Assembly (NCBI RefSeq): GCF_000003815.2
Contig: NC_049981.1
Location: 7,912,578 to 7,976,577 of the forward strand
Direction of reading: 5' to 3'
Source of the DNA: Branchiostoma floridae
Taxonomy: Eukaryota > Chordata > Leptocardii > Amphioxiformes > Branchiostomatidae
Length of the DNA stretch: 64,000 bases
The notes under the pieces were generated by a model. The model had not been told where the DNA came from and ran no database searches. It saw only the letters and a list, made by a program, of their open reading frames with translations. How positions within the stretch are numbered: the stretch's first letter is position 1; each line of letters opens with the position of its first letter. Made by a program: the position numbers and the translations under genes. Positions 44,801 to 54,587 of the stretch are shown here, in pieces.

Positions 44801-47629
44801 CCTGGGCTGCAAAAACGTTCAATATCGCACAGGTTCGAAAGGCATATCACACGGGCTCCATTTAAATAAATTGAACTGTTTCGAGCGGGCCGAGTGCGGT
44901 GGCATCGAAAGTTCGAATACCGGATTCGGACGTTGGAACATTACTGTCATGCCTGGGCCGCGATAATGTTTGATATAGGACGATCCTTCCCGCGGTCGGG
45001 CTGGGACCGAGGGTGATGCGGAATACACCTTGTTGTGTTCTACATGTATCACACAGGCTTCGAAGTTTTATCACCCTGAGGCTTCCATCGAATAATTCAA
45101 ATGGTTTCTGAGCACGCCGAATCCGGCGTGGTCGAAAATTCGAATACCTGATTCGGACGTTGGAACATTCCTATTGAAACAATTTTTGTTCGTGGGCACC
45201 AAATTTGTTCAACTTCTAGCGCATTTTGCATCAAAACAGGTGATATGGAATACACCGTGTTGTAATCTATATGTACACCTGCTCCAAATTTTCCCCTTGT
45301 GTCTTACTCATCACATTATCAAACCATTACTAATAGAACACTTTCATGTACCCTACAGTAATGTTAATGGCAACAATCTCATTTTCCGGTTGAAAGCATC
45401 AGGATTTGCTGGTTAATTCCTTCATCCCCAGTAGCAATTATTGACCCGAGATGAGCAGAGGCCAAAGAAATGATTCTTTAGCCCTTAAGACTATAGGGCC
45501 TTCAAACACCAGTATAAAGGTGTCTCCAAGATTGCAGTGACAGTAGAGGGATAAGGGTTAAGCTATAGTTAAGGTGGGTATTGAAGAACCTAATTTCATC
45601 ATTGAGTACCTCAAACAAGGCTGTTATGTTTACAGACATTTAGTTGCATAACAAACACTGAATTTTTGGTCAAAGCTGCATTCATCACACCCTTTGTATC
45701 TGATTTCTCGACAAAACCATCCAGCTTTTCACTACATACGGACATACATTTTTGTGATGTTTTGTGATGTTTTTGTGATGTTAGAAGGAGAATTAATTTT
45801 TTTTTGTCAGTGAAGGTGCAGAAATTTGGGTGGAATTCGGTGGCCTCTTCAAACAGCTCTTTTCTTTCGTGATCATAGAAAGAGCAGTTTGACATAAATC
45901 TACATAAATCTATTTATAATAGTAGTAGAAGAACTTTGTTACAATGAGTCAAAGAAATTTCTGAAGGTAGTGGTCATTCCTTCCTGTTCTATTCATGTAA
46001 CTCACTTAGTGATATTAGATCTATGTCAGGCTTTTAGCCAGCCAGGCATGCATCAACTTTTCTTAGAATAACAAGAAATTTGATGCCCCTGGACGCCCTA
46101 TCCTGGGGAGAAAATCCTCTGACAAGCATGAAATTCTGATTGACCAGGCATGCTACCAGGTCAGTCTTCTACTGTGACATCTGTAACAGTATTTTTGCCT
46201 CTTGGGATATCTTAGAATGCACTGTTTTAACTTAAAATCATCAAAAACTCTGCACCATGCAGGGTGGATGCCCCCAGACCCCCCTACAATAGTCACTTAC
46301 CGCGACTCACCAATAAGTTTGGACCCCCTATGATAAAATCCTAGCTAAAAGCCTGATCTATGTGTACAATGATTGAGATCTATTAGATATAGTAATGTAC
46401 CCTTCTTCTCTCCGGTGAACGGAATCAGATCCTCCCGATCCTTGTACTCCCTTGCCGACTTCTCCAGGTACTTAAGAAGATGCTCGCGGTCAAGCTTCCC
46501 TGTCGGTGCCTTCTTCGTCTGGTCATGTTGTCTCAAGCCAACGGGCAACAAGTCATTCTGTAATGCACGTGTCAGAAATAAAACTGTATGAACTGAGACG
46601 GGGGCCGATACTGCACCTTTGACCCTTTGCTGACGTCACACTTCCAGTCCGGATGTGTGACTTAGGTATTGGGTCATTCAACTTGAGAAGGATCAGAGGA
46701 CTGATCGAAAGCTTGTTGGTAAGCACTTTATTTTATATTCGGATATAAAGTTTAAAATTGTAACATAAAACTGTATGAAGTTGAAAGCTTGAATAAAGCT
46801 TGAACTTTATAGAATATTTATAAGTTAGTAGTTTCTTGACCTATCATTTTTCTTCTTTTTTCTTTTCTTTTTCAGTGTTTACAAAATACATCATACATGT
46901 ACGTTTTTACAAACAAGCTATTGTACATTTTTTCACATTAATCAGTCTTCAACAAAAGCATATTTTGGCAATTCAACCAAACTAACAAATACTAGTATAA
47001 AACTATTGTCAGGTCCATATTTTGGGTTAGCCTGGGTGCCATCCTAGTACCTCTTCTGCAGCTCCCATACTTTTTGCTTACCTTGCAATTGGTTAAGCTA
47101 AGGGCACAACCTGCCATACATGCAAATACGTACTATTTACGTGCCAAAACGTGGGCAATCTTTTGGGATCCGTAAGTGGTAAGTTCCGCCTCCGTACAAA
47201 CTCGTAGGGAATCCGACGGATTTGGGCACGCGCAGACACACCGTAGAACTTTACGTGCAGGCAAAACTTTGTGTGCCATCGGGCTGCAGATTCGCCACCC
47301 GTACATCATGTCATGCCAGTACGGGCGACACACTCTTGCCAGTCGTTCCCCACGTTTACAGAAATACGTGGCGGACGTTGCCTCCCAAAAAGACGTATGG
47401 ACAAATTGCACGTACGACGGGTTGTGCCGTCAGCTTTACGTAGGGGAGACTTTGCGAGACTAGGATTCGACCCTCGCTAACTTGGTTATTTAGGACTTAC
47501 ATCAGGGTCAAGCTCTGCATTCAACTCCTCCAACTCCTCTTCTGTCATGGAGGACAGGATGGCCTCTTCATCGATGTCCCTATACTTCTCCAAGTCCTCC
47601 CCCAACCCAAACTTGATCAGTCCTGCCAT
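26757..47629 (-). CDS. TMOD: Tropomodulin, 10 coding exons
   Basis: Caps actin filament pointed ends and binds tropomyosin at its N-terminus (established). Coding exons in order: 47629-47501, 46557-46401, 44763-44644, 44121-44032, 43417-43305, 42881-42774, 31787-31704, 31127-31068, 30836-30692, 26818-26757. Junction phases 0,1,1,1,0,0,0,0,1 all join. Total 355 aa against 359 in human TMOD1. Blocks in order: tropomyosin-binding start (EKYRDIDEEAI..MTEEELEEL), actin-binding segment KDREDLIPFTGEKKG, acidic linker, second tropomyosin-binding/helix ATDGELCDLAAILGMHTLMS, then the leucine-rich-repeat cap (LTDLNLNNIKNIAIPTL, STRSNDKVAL, LERLNIESNFISGDGMK, TLTEIRIANQ, LGNGCEMAIADMLRKNRVVL, KFGYSF). 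No leiomodin-type proline-rich/WH2 extension is present. Vertebrate paralogue assignment (TMOD1-4) is not attempted. Confidence 0.95.
26863..27065. mobile_element. MITE family B (TACTGTAAAT, TTCGCGG), copy 1
   Basis: Ends TACTGTAAAT / ATTTACAGTA, with GCGGTGG and CGCGAACTTAAA motifs in both orientations inside. It ends 45 bases before the acceptor of TMOD exon 10. Second copy at 49771-49956. No ORF. Confidence 0.75.
27359..27796. mobile_element. MITE family C (GGGTGGGTACCGG ends), copy 1
   Basis: Left end AGGGTGGGTACCGGTAC; right end GTACCGTTACCCACCCCTA. Subterminal GGTCCGGACCTGAACCTG. Second full copy at 55306-55706, with fragments at 30257-30336 and about 54296-54332. No ORF. Confidence 0.75.
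29156..29803. other. Assembly gap (648 N)
   Basis: Run of N within TMOD intron 9. Confidence 0.99.
30257..30336. mobile_element. MITE family C fragment
   Basis: CAGGTCCGGCCC..CTGATCCTCTGGACCTGAAC ending GTACCCACCCCTA matches one end of family C. The remainder is absent. Confidence 0.6.
30692..30836 (-). CDS. TMOD: TMOD coding exon 9
   Basis: Reads RHSLGNGCEMAIADMLRKNR, then VVLKFGYSFEFPGPRDSADH and SLTRNNDL, ending CTG G|GTAAGT in phase 1. LGN..EM.I..ML and LKFGY.F match the end of the tropomodulin cap; NNDL directly precedes the basic C-terminal helix in the family. Confidence 0.96.
31068..31127 (-). CDS. TMOD: TMOD coding exon 8
   Basis: Acceptor TTTTCCCTACAG; 20 codons KIMESVVNHPTLTEIRIANQ, then GTATGT. 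Phase 0/0. Too short for ordinary ORF calling but a clear leucine-rich-repeat unit of the family. Confidence 0.95.
31150..31415. mobile_element. Foldback repeat family D (Penelope-related), copy 1
   Basis: Terminal inverted repeat of about 27 bp beginning AAAGAGACTCTTTTTGCAC. The + strand holds CTGAAGA followed by a perfect 7-bp hairpin (31335-31351) and GATA, a decayed hammerhead-like core. A relative lies at 62447-62800, with part of the inside inverted. Sits in the TMOD intron 7 next to exon 8. Confidence 0.7.
31704..31787 (-). CDS. TMOD: TMOD coding exon 7
   Basis: Acceptor TTGTTCTGTAG; 28 codons ALAEGLKENTTLERLNIESN + FISGDGMK, then AAG|GTAAAA. One leucine-rich repeat. The minisatellite that fills intron 6 starts within about 15 bases of this acceptor. 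Confidence 0.96.
31797..32828. repeat. 50-bp minisatellite, segment 1
   Basis: Units ACACAGATACAGAAGCTGGT + GTGTTACACATAAGGGAGGT + AATACCAGCT. Variants carry an extra AGATGC/AGATAC hexamer, GTATT for GTGTT, or GGTGG for GGAGG. Each unit has ACCAGCT...AGCTGGT, able to form a hairpin. Not coding despite short open frames. Continues at 34618 and 42122 after two insertions. Confidence 0.97.
32829..34620. mobile_element. DNA transposon with CACTACCACTGG ends (CACTA-like), non-autonomous
   Basis: The element proper is 32830-34617. A perfect 47-bp terminal inverted repeat starts CACTACCACTGGCCGTTACG. It sits in the 50-bp minisatellite, whose intact unit reads CACATAAGGGAGG. The flanks are CACATAA and TAAGGGAGG, so the target duplication is TAA. 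A CACTA terminus plus 3-bp duplication is the EnSpm/CACTA signature (established). Inside are GGTGAAAC/GTTTCACC subterminal repeats and two short frames (33045-33299 and 33369-33611) that match no transposase I know, so it is probably non-autonomous. Confidence 0.88.
34618..35958. repeat. 50-bp minisatellite, segment 2
   Basis: Same unit as 31797-32828, interrupted by a 100-N gap at 35232-35331. Ends exactly at the second transposon. Confidence 0.97.
35232..35331. other. Assembly gap (100 N) in the minisatellite
   Basis: Exactly 100 N, probably nominal. The array length is therefore a minimum. Confidence 0.99.
35959..42121. mobile_element. 6.2-kb DNA transposon with CACTGGTGGG ends (CACTA-like), no transposase seen
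   Basis: Imperfect terminal inverted repeat of about 65-70 bp: left CACTGGTGGGCCCGATAATG, right complement CACTGGTGGGGCCTATAATG, then both continue to CCCTCCAAAGACATTC. Intact minisatellite reads CCAGCTACACAG; the flanks are CCAGCTAC and TACACAG, so the target duplication is TAC. Internal direct repeats occur (about 36497-36600 with 36838-36945; about 37580-37760 with 40340-40500). Base composition is richer in CpG than the surrounding introns. No frame resembles a DDE transposase, so it is either non-autonomous, intron-split or decayed. Confidence 0.85.
42122..42726. repeat. 50-bp minisatellite, segment 3
   Basis: Continuation of the array to 48 bases before the donor of TMOD exon 6. Removing both insertions joins the three segments into about 3 kb of one array. 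Confidence 0.97.
42774..42881 (-). CDS. TMOD: TMOD coding exon 6
   Basis: Acceptor GTTTACAG; reads NIAIPTLGDICSSLANNTNL, then KYLSMASTRSNDKVAL, ending CTG|GTCAGT. 36 codons, phase 0/0. Matches the NIPIPTL..GTRSND block of tropomodulins. Confidence 0.96.
43085..43322 (-). repeat. Direct duplication of the TMOD exon 5 donor region
   Basis: Segment 43085-43164 repeats 43241-43322 with substitutions. Both share (+ strand) GTGCAACAATAATC and CATATGGA, then TTTCTTA.TCACCTTGATG. The copy contains CAAG|GTGATT where the true junction is CAAG|GTGAGT. Offset 157 bp, in intron 5. Confidence 0.85.
43305..43417 (-). CDS. TMOD: TMOD coding exon 5
   Basis: Phase requires the acceptor AAGTGCACAG at 43418-43420. 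The exon reads YPQVQSEPPNTTDPHESLTK, then LQDNDSDLTDLNLNNIK, ending AAG|GTGAGT in phase 0. An alternative CAG four codons further in would break the frame. It begins the leucine-rich-repeat domain. Its donor end is duplicated 157 bp downstream (see findings). Confidence 0.92.
44032..44121 (-). CDS. TMOD: TMOD coding exon 4
   Basis: Acceptor CTTGCAG; reads AILGMHTLMSNDQYYASLAS, then GEIANKEGFR, ending T|GTAAGT in phase 1. Highly conserved tropomodulin block. Confidence 0.96.
44325..44545. repeat. 57-bp tandem repeat, about 4 copies
   Basis: Units start CAGTCAAACCTGTACAAGTG and contain CATAAGGACCACCTGGCC. Starts at 44325, 44380, 44437 and 44494. The CAGTCAAACCTGTA start resembles ends of Tigger/mariner-type elements, which is only a resemblance. 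TMOD intron 3. Confidence 0.85.
44644..44763 (-). CDS. TMOD: TMOD coding exon 3
   Basis: Acceptor TTGTTCAG; reads GKAFVKKEVKDEDEGDDPVL, then DPELEEALKEATDGELCDLA, ending GCT G|GTCAGT in phase 1. The acidic linker is followed by the second tropomyosin-binding helix. Confidence 0.95.
44790..45170. repeat. Diverged direct repeats in TMOD intron 2
   Basis: TCATGCCTGGGC(T/C)GC occurs at about 44795 and 44948. CGAATACCGGATTCGGACGT at about 44914 recurs with one change at about 45140. The segment is GC- and CpG-rich for an intron. Origin unknown. Confidence 0.6.
45171..46400 (-). other. TMOD intron 2 remainder, nothing recognised
   Basis: AT-rich intron with a small TTTTGTGATG tandem near 45750-45782 and no exon-like segment. 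Confidence 0.5.
46401..46557 (-). CDS. TMOD: TMOD coding exon 2
   Basis: Reads NDLLPVGLRQHDQTKKAPTG, then LKYLEKSAREYKDREDLIPF and TGEKK, ending AAG G|GTACAT in phase 1. It corresponds to the pointed-end actin-binding segment. Confidence 0.96.
46558..47500 (-). other. TMOD intron 1 (between coding exons 1 and 2)
   Basis: Includes GCTGACGTCACACTTCC..CCGGATGTGTGAC (46629-46664), a short inverted pair with a CRE-like TGACGTCA and ETS-like core. It also has a CpG-rich segment at about 47140-47470 unlike the rest of the intron. No exon recognised in either. Confidence 0.45.
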
Positions 47630-47647
47630 GGTTCACTGTGTCTCTAT
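47501..47647 (-). CDS. TMOD: TMOD coding exon 1 with start codon
   Basis: Coding 47629-47501 (43 codons), beginning MAGLIKFGLGEDLEKYRDID and ending ELDPD|GTAAGT, phase 0. An acceptor (CTATGTCCTTACAG) places 18 bases of 5' UTR at 47647-47630, so an upstream non-coding exon must exist. Three tandem copies of acceptor + ATG + ten codons lie upstream. Confidence 0.93.
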
Positions 47648-47905
47648 CTGTAAGGACATAGGTGGAACAGTAATGTCAATCCCAACCCAAACTTGATCAG
47701 TCCTGCCATGGTTTCACTGTGTCTCTTATCTGTAAGGACATAGGTAGAACAGTAACAACAATCCCAACCCAAACTTGATCAGTCCTGCCATGGTTCACTG
47801 TGTCTATCTGTAAGGACATAGGTAGAACAGTAACAACAATCCCAACCCAAACTTGATCAGTCCTGCCATGGTTTCACTGTGTCTCTATCTGTAAGGACAT
47901 AAGCA
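47597..47905 (-). repeat. ~80-bp tandem array copying the TMOD start exon edge
   Basis: Copies of acceptor + leader + ATGGCAGGACTGATCAAG + TTTGGGTTGGG have ATG positions at 47629 (true), 47709, 47791 and 47869 on the minus strand (spacing 80, 82, 78). Each copy keeps CTATGTCCTTACAG. Beyond TTGGG the copies diverge from the true exon. Confidence 0.95.
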
Positions 47906-48238
47906 GAACAGTTATTGACAATATTCAGGTGAAACATAATGAGATACTTTTTATTGTCTAGCTACAATGAAATAGTGAATAGTTTGCATTTTCAGCCAAA
48001 CACCCTGCGTCATCCCTCCTGTTCTTGATACCTTGTTGGGTTCTTTTGCATAGCTGTACCATGACATACATGGAACTGTTAGGGACACAACCAGATCTAA
48101 CTTTTACTGGATCAAAAATAAACGTTTTGTCTTAGCTTCCTGTGATTCATAGTAGCAAGCCAGATGTCTTCTTTTAGTTTCTTGTAGTTGTTGATATCAT
48201 TTATCTAAACACAAACTGCAAATGCAACAAACTAAATA

Positions 48239-48412
48239 CAGTAGAAGCCAGTTAATTGCACAACGGATTAACGCACACTTCTGCTAACTGCACAGAATTC
48301 CCAAAGCCCAAACCGGTGCGGTCCAGCTGGATAACTTCGCATAATTGCACCAGTCGGATAATTGCACAAAATTTACTGGCAAATAGGCCGTGCAATTAAG
48401 CGGCTTCTGCTG
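48239..48412. mobile_element. Pogo/Tigger-like MITE
   Basis: Terminal inverted repeat of 23 bp with three mismatches: CAG(T/C)AGAAGCC..TTAATTGCAC. Flanked by TA on each side (48237-48238 and 48413-48414). TA duplication and CAG ends fit the pogo/Tigger group (inference). 174 bp, no ORF. Confidence 0.75.
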
Positions 48413-49770
48413 TACAAATGTACATGTAATTTCGTGTAATGCAAAATCCTGTCTGTTCGCCAAAAATAGTACGCGTACTTCAAACCAGTCATGGCAAACA
48501 CAGTTAAGAACATGTAGAATGGATCCTATGGAAATTTAAAGCCCAAAGCACAGCCGGCACAGGGTGCAGTTGTTATGGAGCTTTAACATGTAGATCACGG
48601 GTCTGGGAGAGAAACCTAAGTCTCCATGTCTTGTGGGGTGGTGTCTGCTCACGGAGGCATCTTTCCTTGCACTAATTAACGTGTTTAGCATATCCTCAGT
48701 GCCATCCGAGATTTGGACAAGGGACTAGAGTTGTTTACCGTACATGCTTGGTGTAAGGATAGGAATGTTGGGGGAGGAGGGTTACATGTAAGACAGATAT
48801 CAATACATTAACATACATAGTTTATGCATCAACTACATACATGTACATTGACCTAATCTAAAATCACTAGTATGCAACATACAAACATTACTAAGTATGT
48901 ATGGTGGACAGATAATTGTATCAAAAGCTAACTAAGAAAAGTCATATAAACACCTAATTTTCACCCCAAAAAACTTTATCTATGTGTAAATCTATTTCCT
49001 GTATACATGGAAGTATGGGAACTTAAGTAGAAGAAACTGGGCCAATGTTTAACAGTTAAAACTAAAAGTGTAGTCTTGTTGGTTTAAAGACCTACACTGT
49101 TAATCTTACCTTAGCTATAGCATTTGTAGGATATAACAGTGAAAAGCCCAGTCAACTCACCCAATTACATATACGCAACACCACTAAATGGAGGTGTGCA
49201 AAACAGTTCGACCACTGCCTATTGACAACATGTGACCAGCCAGGAAAATGCCTGAGGGAAGAAGACTACATTCTACAGTTACAACCTAGCACCATTTAAC
49301 CTTCTAACTCTGCCAAAAGAAGAAAAAAAATTTAATCTACATTGAAATTCAATTATGATACCCAGTAAGGCTTAATACTTTTATGTCTATTCTGTCATGG
49401 TTTGATATTACATTTGTAGATGGGCCATTAGCTGATAGACAATGGTACAGTCCAAATGAACAGACAAAAGTGGCTTATTAAGTCTAACCTTTAAATGTAA
49501 CATATGCAAATTGGATGTGCCTGGGGGACTAGATAGAAAGCAATGTTTGAAAGATTGTTTAAAGAATGGACTGTATAGAAATCAGTAGACAGCAACCCCT
49601 TAGACAAGGGTAAAATATTTTTGAAAAAAAAGGAAAAAGTAAAATGAGTTTGACGCATCAGAAATAAATAAATTTACATAAAAGTAAGACAATTGAAAAC
49701 AAGAATTCAATGTTTCCAACTTGCACACTCATTCTTTTTAGTGTAACAGGTGTCTACAGTTAAAAATAAA

Positions 49771-49956
49771 TACTGTAAATGCATTTAAGTTCGCGGGGAT
49801 TTAATTTCGCGGTAGCGGAAAAAGGGCTTTTCGCAGTAGCACCATGTCTCTTACTACCATGGAAAAATGTTTGCGGTGGTTTTAAGTTCGCGGTGAAGCG
49901 GCCACAAAAACCACCGCGAACATTAAACCACTGTGAAAGTTTTTGCATTTACAGTA
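49771..49956. mobile_element. MITE family B, copy 2
   Basis: TACTGTAAATGCATTTAAGT at the left and ATTTACAGTA at the right, with TTCGCGG/CCGCGAA inside. Same family as 26863-27065. Confidence 0.8.
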
Positions 49957-51788
49957 CTGTACAGCCTCATCAGTGAGACAGCAGCAAATAATGTGACATG
50001 TCATCTATTTTGTGAAACCTGACCAGATGTTACTGGTGATTCATTACTTATGTCATGTAGGGCTCCTACAAGCTTGGGGCATTTTGGAGACAGAGCAGAA
50101 ATAGAGTGGGATCTACACTGCTGCCAACAATACTGTGCAATAACAAAGGAAGGATCTATCAAGCTTAACATCTGCACGATAACAGGTATAACAAGAACTT
50201 CTGTAGGAAAGTGACAGCAGCTACTTTAACAACAATTGAAAAGGGTAATGGTATTGCTGCACAACATGGACAAATCAGACAATACAGGTCATAAGGCCAC
50301 ACCAATTTAATTTGTTGCTTCTCCAATTTTTTTCTGAAAAAAAAAAAAATTGGACTAGAAAATCTTCGACTTGCATAGACTGACAATCACACAAACACAC
50401 TACAAACCTCTGTACTATAGAACAGTATTACATCACCACAAACCAGTCAATTAAGCACACGTTGATACGAGCCAGGTCAATTTCTTAATACTTCATTTGA
50501 GCTTCCGAACAATTAACTACACTAGGTGATACTAGAACCACAACGCCAATGAAAACAATACACCCAAAAGGTAAACAAACTGGTGAAAAATGAAAGGATA
50601 TTGTCATCAGTGCGGAATAAAGGATGCTTGTTTACTAAACACGCTAACATCCGTGGGAAAGCTTTGTTGTCTGCTTGTACATGACCTTTCCTGTCCTCTG
50701 CGCCAGAGGTCGTGACGTCAAGTAACCTTTTGTCGTTATCAGCATGGTAATGGCAACATTTTGTCGCCAATGAAATTTCTTTCACATTGGGAAAACAGAG
50801 AACAAAATTACATGAGGCACTGATAACCAATTAGTAACTTTTTTATTCTCCAAATTGGTGGCAAATGGCCACCTCAGCTGCAAGTTCATTTAGGATATAC
50901 TGAATTGTGAATGGTATAAATTTGTTTCGGTTTGAGAGATCTAAAGCATTTCGGTTGGAACAGACATTGCTAGGAGTATTGATAAAAGTTTGCGGTGGGC
51001 TCATTGCTGATTTTGTAGAAAGTCTGTGTTGCATATTCTGTGACGATTTTGCAGTGGGGAGAGCTCCGTAAAAACTATGAACAGCCAGGACTTTTCAATA
51101 CCTATACATGTAGTTGTAAAACATATAATTATACAATCTATGGTAGACTACCGTAGTATCTTTTGAATCAAGTTAAAGCATGAAAATTACTTCGTATACA
51201 TGTTCATGATACTGCATAACACTAAAATATCAGATTTAACCAAAGCTATAACTATAATATAATATAGTCATATAGTAGATTGATACCTTCTGTTTGATTA
51301 AATACTGGGAGTAAATATTGCATAAGTTAGTAAATATGACCAAAGGTAAAGTAAATATGCTATCTGGATTATCTCCATACAGACAATGGAAGATTAAAGT
51401 CCCACAGGTCAATGTGCAGGATTATGATAAATAATGAATGATAAGGTCATCCAATAAGAACATTAACAGATTATAAGGATTTGGACTGTCAATAGACAAA
51501 GCTACTATACGGTTTAAGCCACTCCAACTGAATAACTTGTTTTCAGCTACATTTTCAGTAGGGAGGGACTATCTCAGTATCTGTTCTTTTCTTGTAATTT
51601 TTTTAGGCTGGCCAAAACTCCAGTGAAACATACAGTTGAACAAAGTAAATGGAAATGCATGAAGATACTTTCAATGTCTTTTTTTGCATAATAGATACAC
51701 TTATCCTTCATTAGATAGGACAAGCAGTGTTTTACTTCAATAGAAAGCACCTATGTGGCTCCAGTGCCTACCCCCCAAAAAAGTCTAT

Positions 51789-52127
51789 CAGGGCTCGAAA
51801 TACTTTTTCTGCATACCTGCCCTGGTGCAGGTAACATTGAAAATTACCTGCACCAGACAAATTTTACCTGCACCACTCTGAATTTAGGAAGTATGGATCA
51901 TACTAAAATTGTTCAGGAACCATTGCTATTTTTTTTCATTATACTTTATAAGTGGTTACGTTCAATGCAGCTAATAACAATCCACATACACCTACATCAT
52001 AGGACATTTCTGTATAAAACCCAGTACATGGACCAGTGCAGGTGGTGCAGGTAGACACCAGAAATACCTGCACAGCTCCAATTTTACCTGCACTAACGTG
52101 CATATGCAGGTGGTATTTCGAGCCCTG
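51789..52127. mobile_element. MITE family A, copy 4
   Basis: Complete copy with exact CAGGGCTCGAAATAC inverted ends. Flanking TCTAT / TCTAA may be a decayed 5-bp target duplication like that of copy 1. Confidence 0.8.
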
Positions 52128-54587
52128 TCTAAGGTTGGCAGGTTTTTCTAGGGTAGGTACGTAGGGAAACAGGAAACACAACATTTTTTTCCAAGGCATA
52201 AATACATATTGCATGTCAGTCAGTGACTGACTCAATCACATGACAAAAGTCTGACACAACAGTAACAGTAACTTTTTCTGCATACCTGCCCTGGTGCAGG
52301 TAACATTGAAAATTACCAACAACAGTAACTGTTATCTACCAATGTGTGTACATTTTATTTATTCACTAAACATTGCACAAGAGTTTGCAAGGAAGCAAAC
52401 TAAACAATTACAAACTGGTACCAAATTAAACAAATTTAATTCTCCAATTTACACAGTTGGAAATTCCATCAGGAAATATAACACTGTCAATTTACCCTAA
52501 TTTTACCGCAACAAATCAATCAACAATGCTTATTACAAAAGTAAGCAATCGACTGAGAAACAAATTTTTCTTCATTAAGAAGTTACGGTATGTTGGAATC
52601 AAGCGTAACCATAAAGCAGAAAAATTTGCTGACAAAGACAATGTACTCTAACATAAAATGATGCAACATTGACTCATCACAAATTGATATCATCATAAAA
52701 CAAATCAAACTCAATAATAAACTAACTTAAAATCAAAAGCACTTATTTTATGATTTTACCTGGGATTTCTCTTAGCGTTTCAGGATGCAAATAAAGTTAC
52801 GACTCAGAGTTTGAATATGTCGGTATCATACGATGTACATATTAGAATTACATGCATGTGCGTCAAACAAAATTACCCCGTAAGGTAACATATCAAATAA
52901 CATCACTGTCCATGTTTTTGACTCGGATAAATAAAGACCTTTCATTTAACCTTTGTAAAGTTTCAATATATAAAGCAAAACGATACATAACACTGCATCA
53001 AGAGTAAGATATTAGTACAGGCAAGGTTTATATGATGGTTGTTAGTGCTTGGACAAATAAAACGATACCTTTGCTACAGCAGACAGCAAGTTGGACTGTC
53101 GGTATTTCAGGGTCGATCACTCACAGAACCAATATGGCAGGAGGGGGGCTATTTTAAACCAGTAAAAGGTCAAAGTTCAAGACAAAGTACAAATATGGGT
53201 GTGGGTGGGGCACAGATTGGGGACATGAAATGGAATCATAAGTCTTAGAGCAAAATCTCTACTAACCTGACAAACGTTCATGTATTGTTCATATCTCCAC
53301 TTATATTGGCTAAGGAAATATCTTTATTTTCACTTTTACTATGGATCAGATGAATGATTTGCTGACAAAATCTCTCTGCTACATACATGTAACATGCACA
53401 TGTAGCAGACATCCTGGAACATTGTACATGACATGTATATGTATATTTACTCTTCTTGTGGTCTCTACCGGTTTCTTCTTCTAGTTATAACCAGCTGGTC
53501 CTGATATAGTTAACAGTACCGTGACAGAAATGTATGTGTATGCAATGTTACTTGAAAGTTGAGTAGAATTACAACAGTTTTTGAGAAGCCAAAAAACAAG
53601 TCAAAGGCAGTCATGGCATTAAATCTTTCAAGCACTTTAAAGTTTAAACAACCGGTTGGCCAAAACACACAGTTTACATATGCCAGGCTAAACTGTACAA
53701 TAGTCCTAGATACTTTGGGTCATAGCTGGCACGGGGTCAAGGCAGATATATGTGTCTGGAGTCATGTAACAGCCAAACTGCCAATTGAAATATAATGGAA
53801 TTCAAGTTTAACTTGTCTAGTACTGGGTACAAGAAAAACAAATGCCATGTACATGTACATACAATATACATGTAATGATGTACTGTAATTGACTTTGTCT
53901 TCTCGGTACCAAACTTTCACGGTCTGAGAAAATTAAACTTGTTCTCTAAATGTTCACGATAGCAACATGTGCGCATAAAAAAAGTCTGAATTTGTCATTT
54001 GTATTTGTTATCAGTAATGATAAGTTAACACTAGAAAGGCAACATTTTTGAAAAAATGCAGGATGTGGGCGAAGGGAAAAGAAAGGAAAAATCGCAAGAA
54101 AAGAAACAACTAGAATGACAACATTTTCGCGAAAATGCAGCAAGTCTTTCCCGTGGCCTTTTTTGAAGTTTAAGTCAAACTATCTTACACACAATAGTAA
54201 TTGCCATTAGGTGCCCCGTATTCTCGGTTCACCCCTATTCTCGGCCTTTACCTGACGTCACGGGTTGTGCTGTGTAGCAATTATAAAGCTGAAATTCATG
54301 ATCAGGTTCAGGTCCGGTACCGTACCGTAGCCTCCATTCCAAATTTGACTTAACGCCGCAGGCGACAGACATCGACGATACAGTATTTGGCTGCCGGTAT
54401 GGTCCGAGGCGTTGACGAGCCCCCCTCCCCACATGGACCGTCCGACCGTTTAAACGCCGTCTTTTGAGGGCAATTAAAAAATAAATAAAAAGGCGTGTAA
54501 ACTGAACGATGCTCTGTTTGCAAGATAAAATTGTTGTAAATATCAAAAAAGAAAAAAAAAAGGACAACTAAAAGAAAGTTGTTCCCG

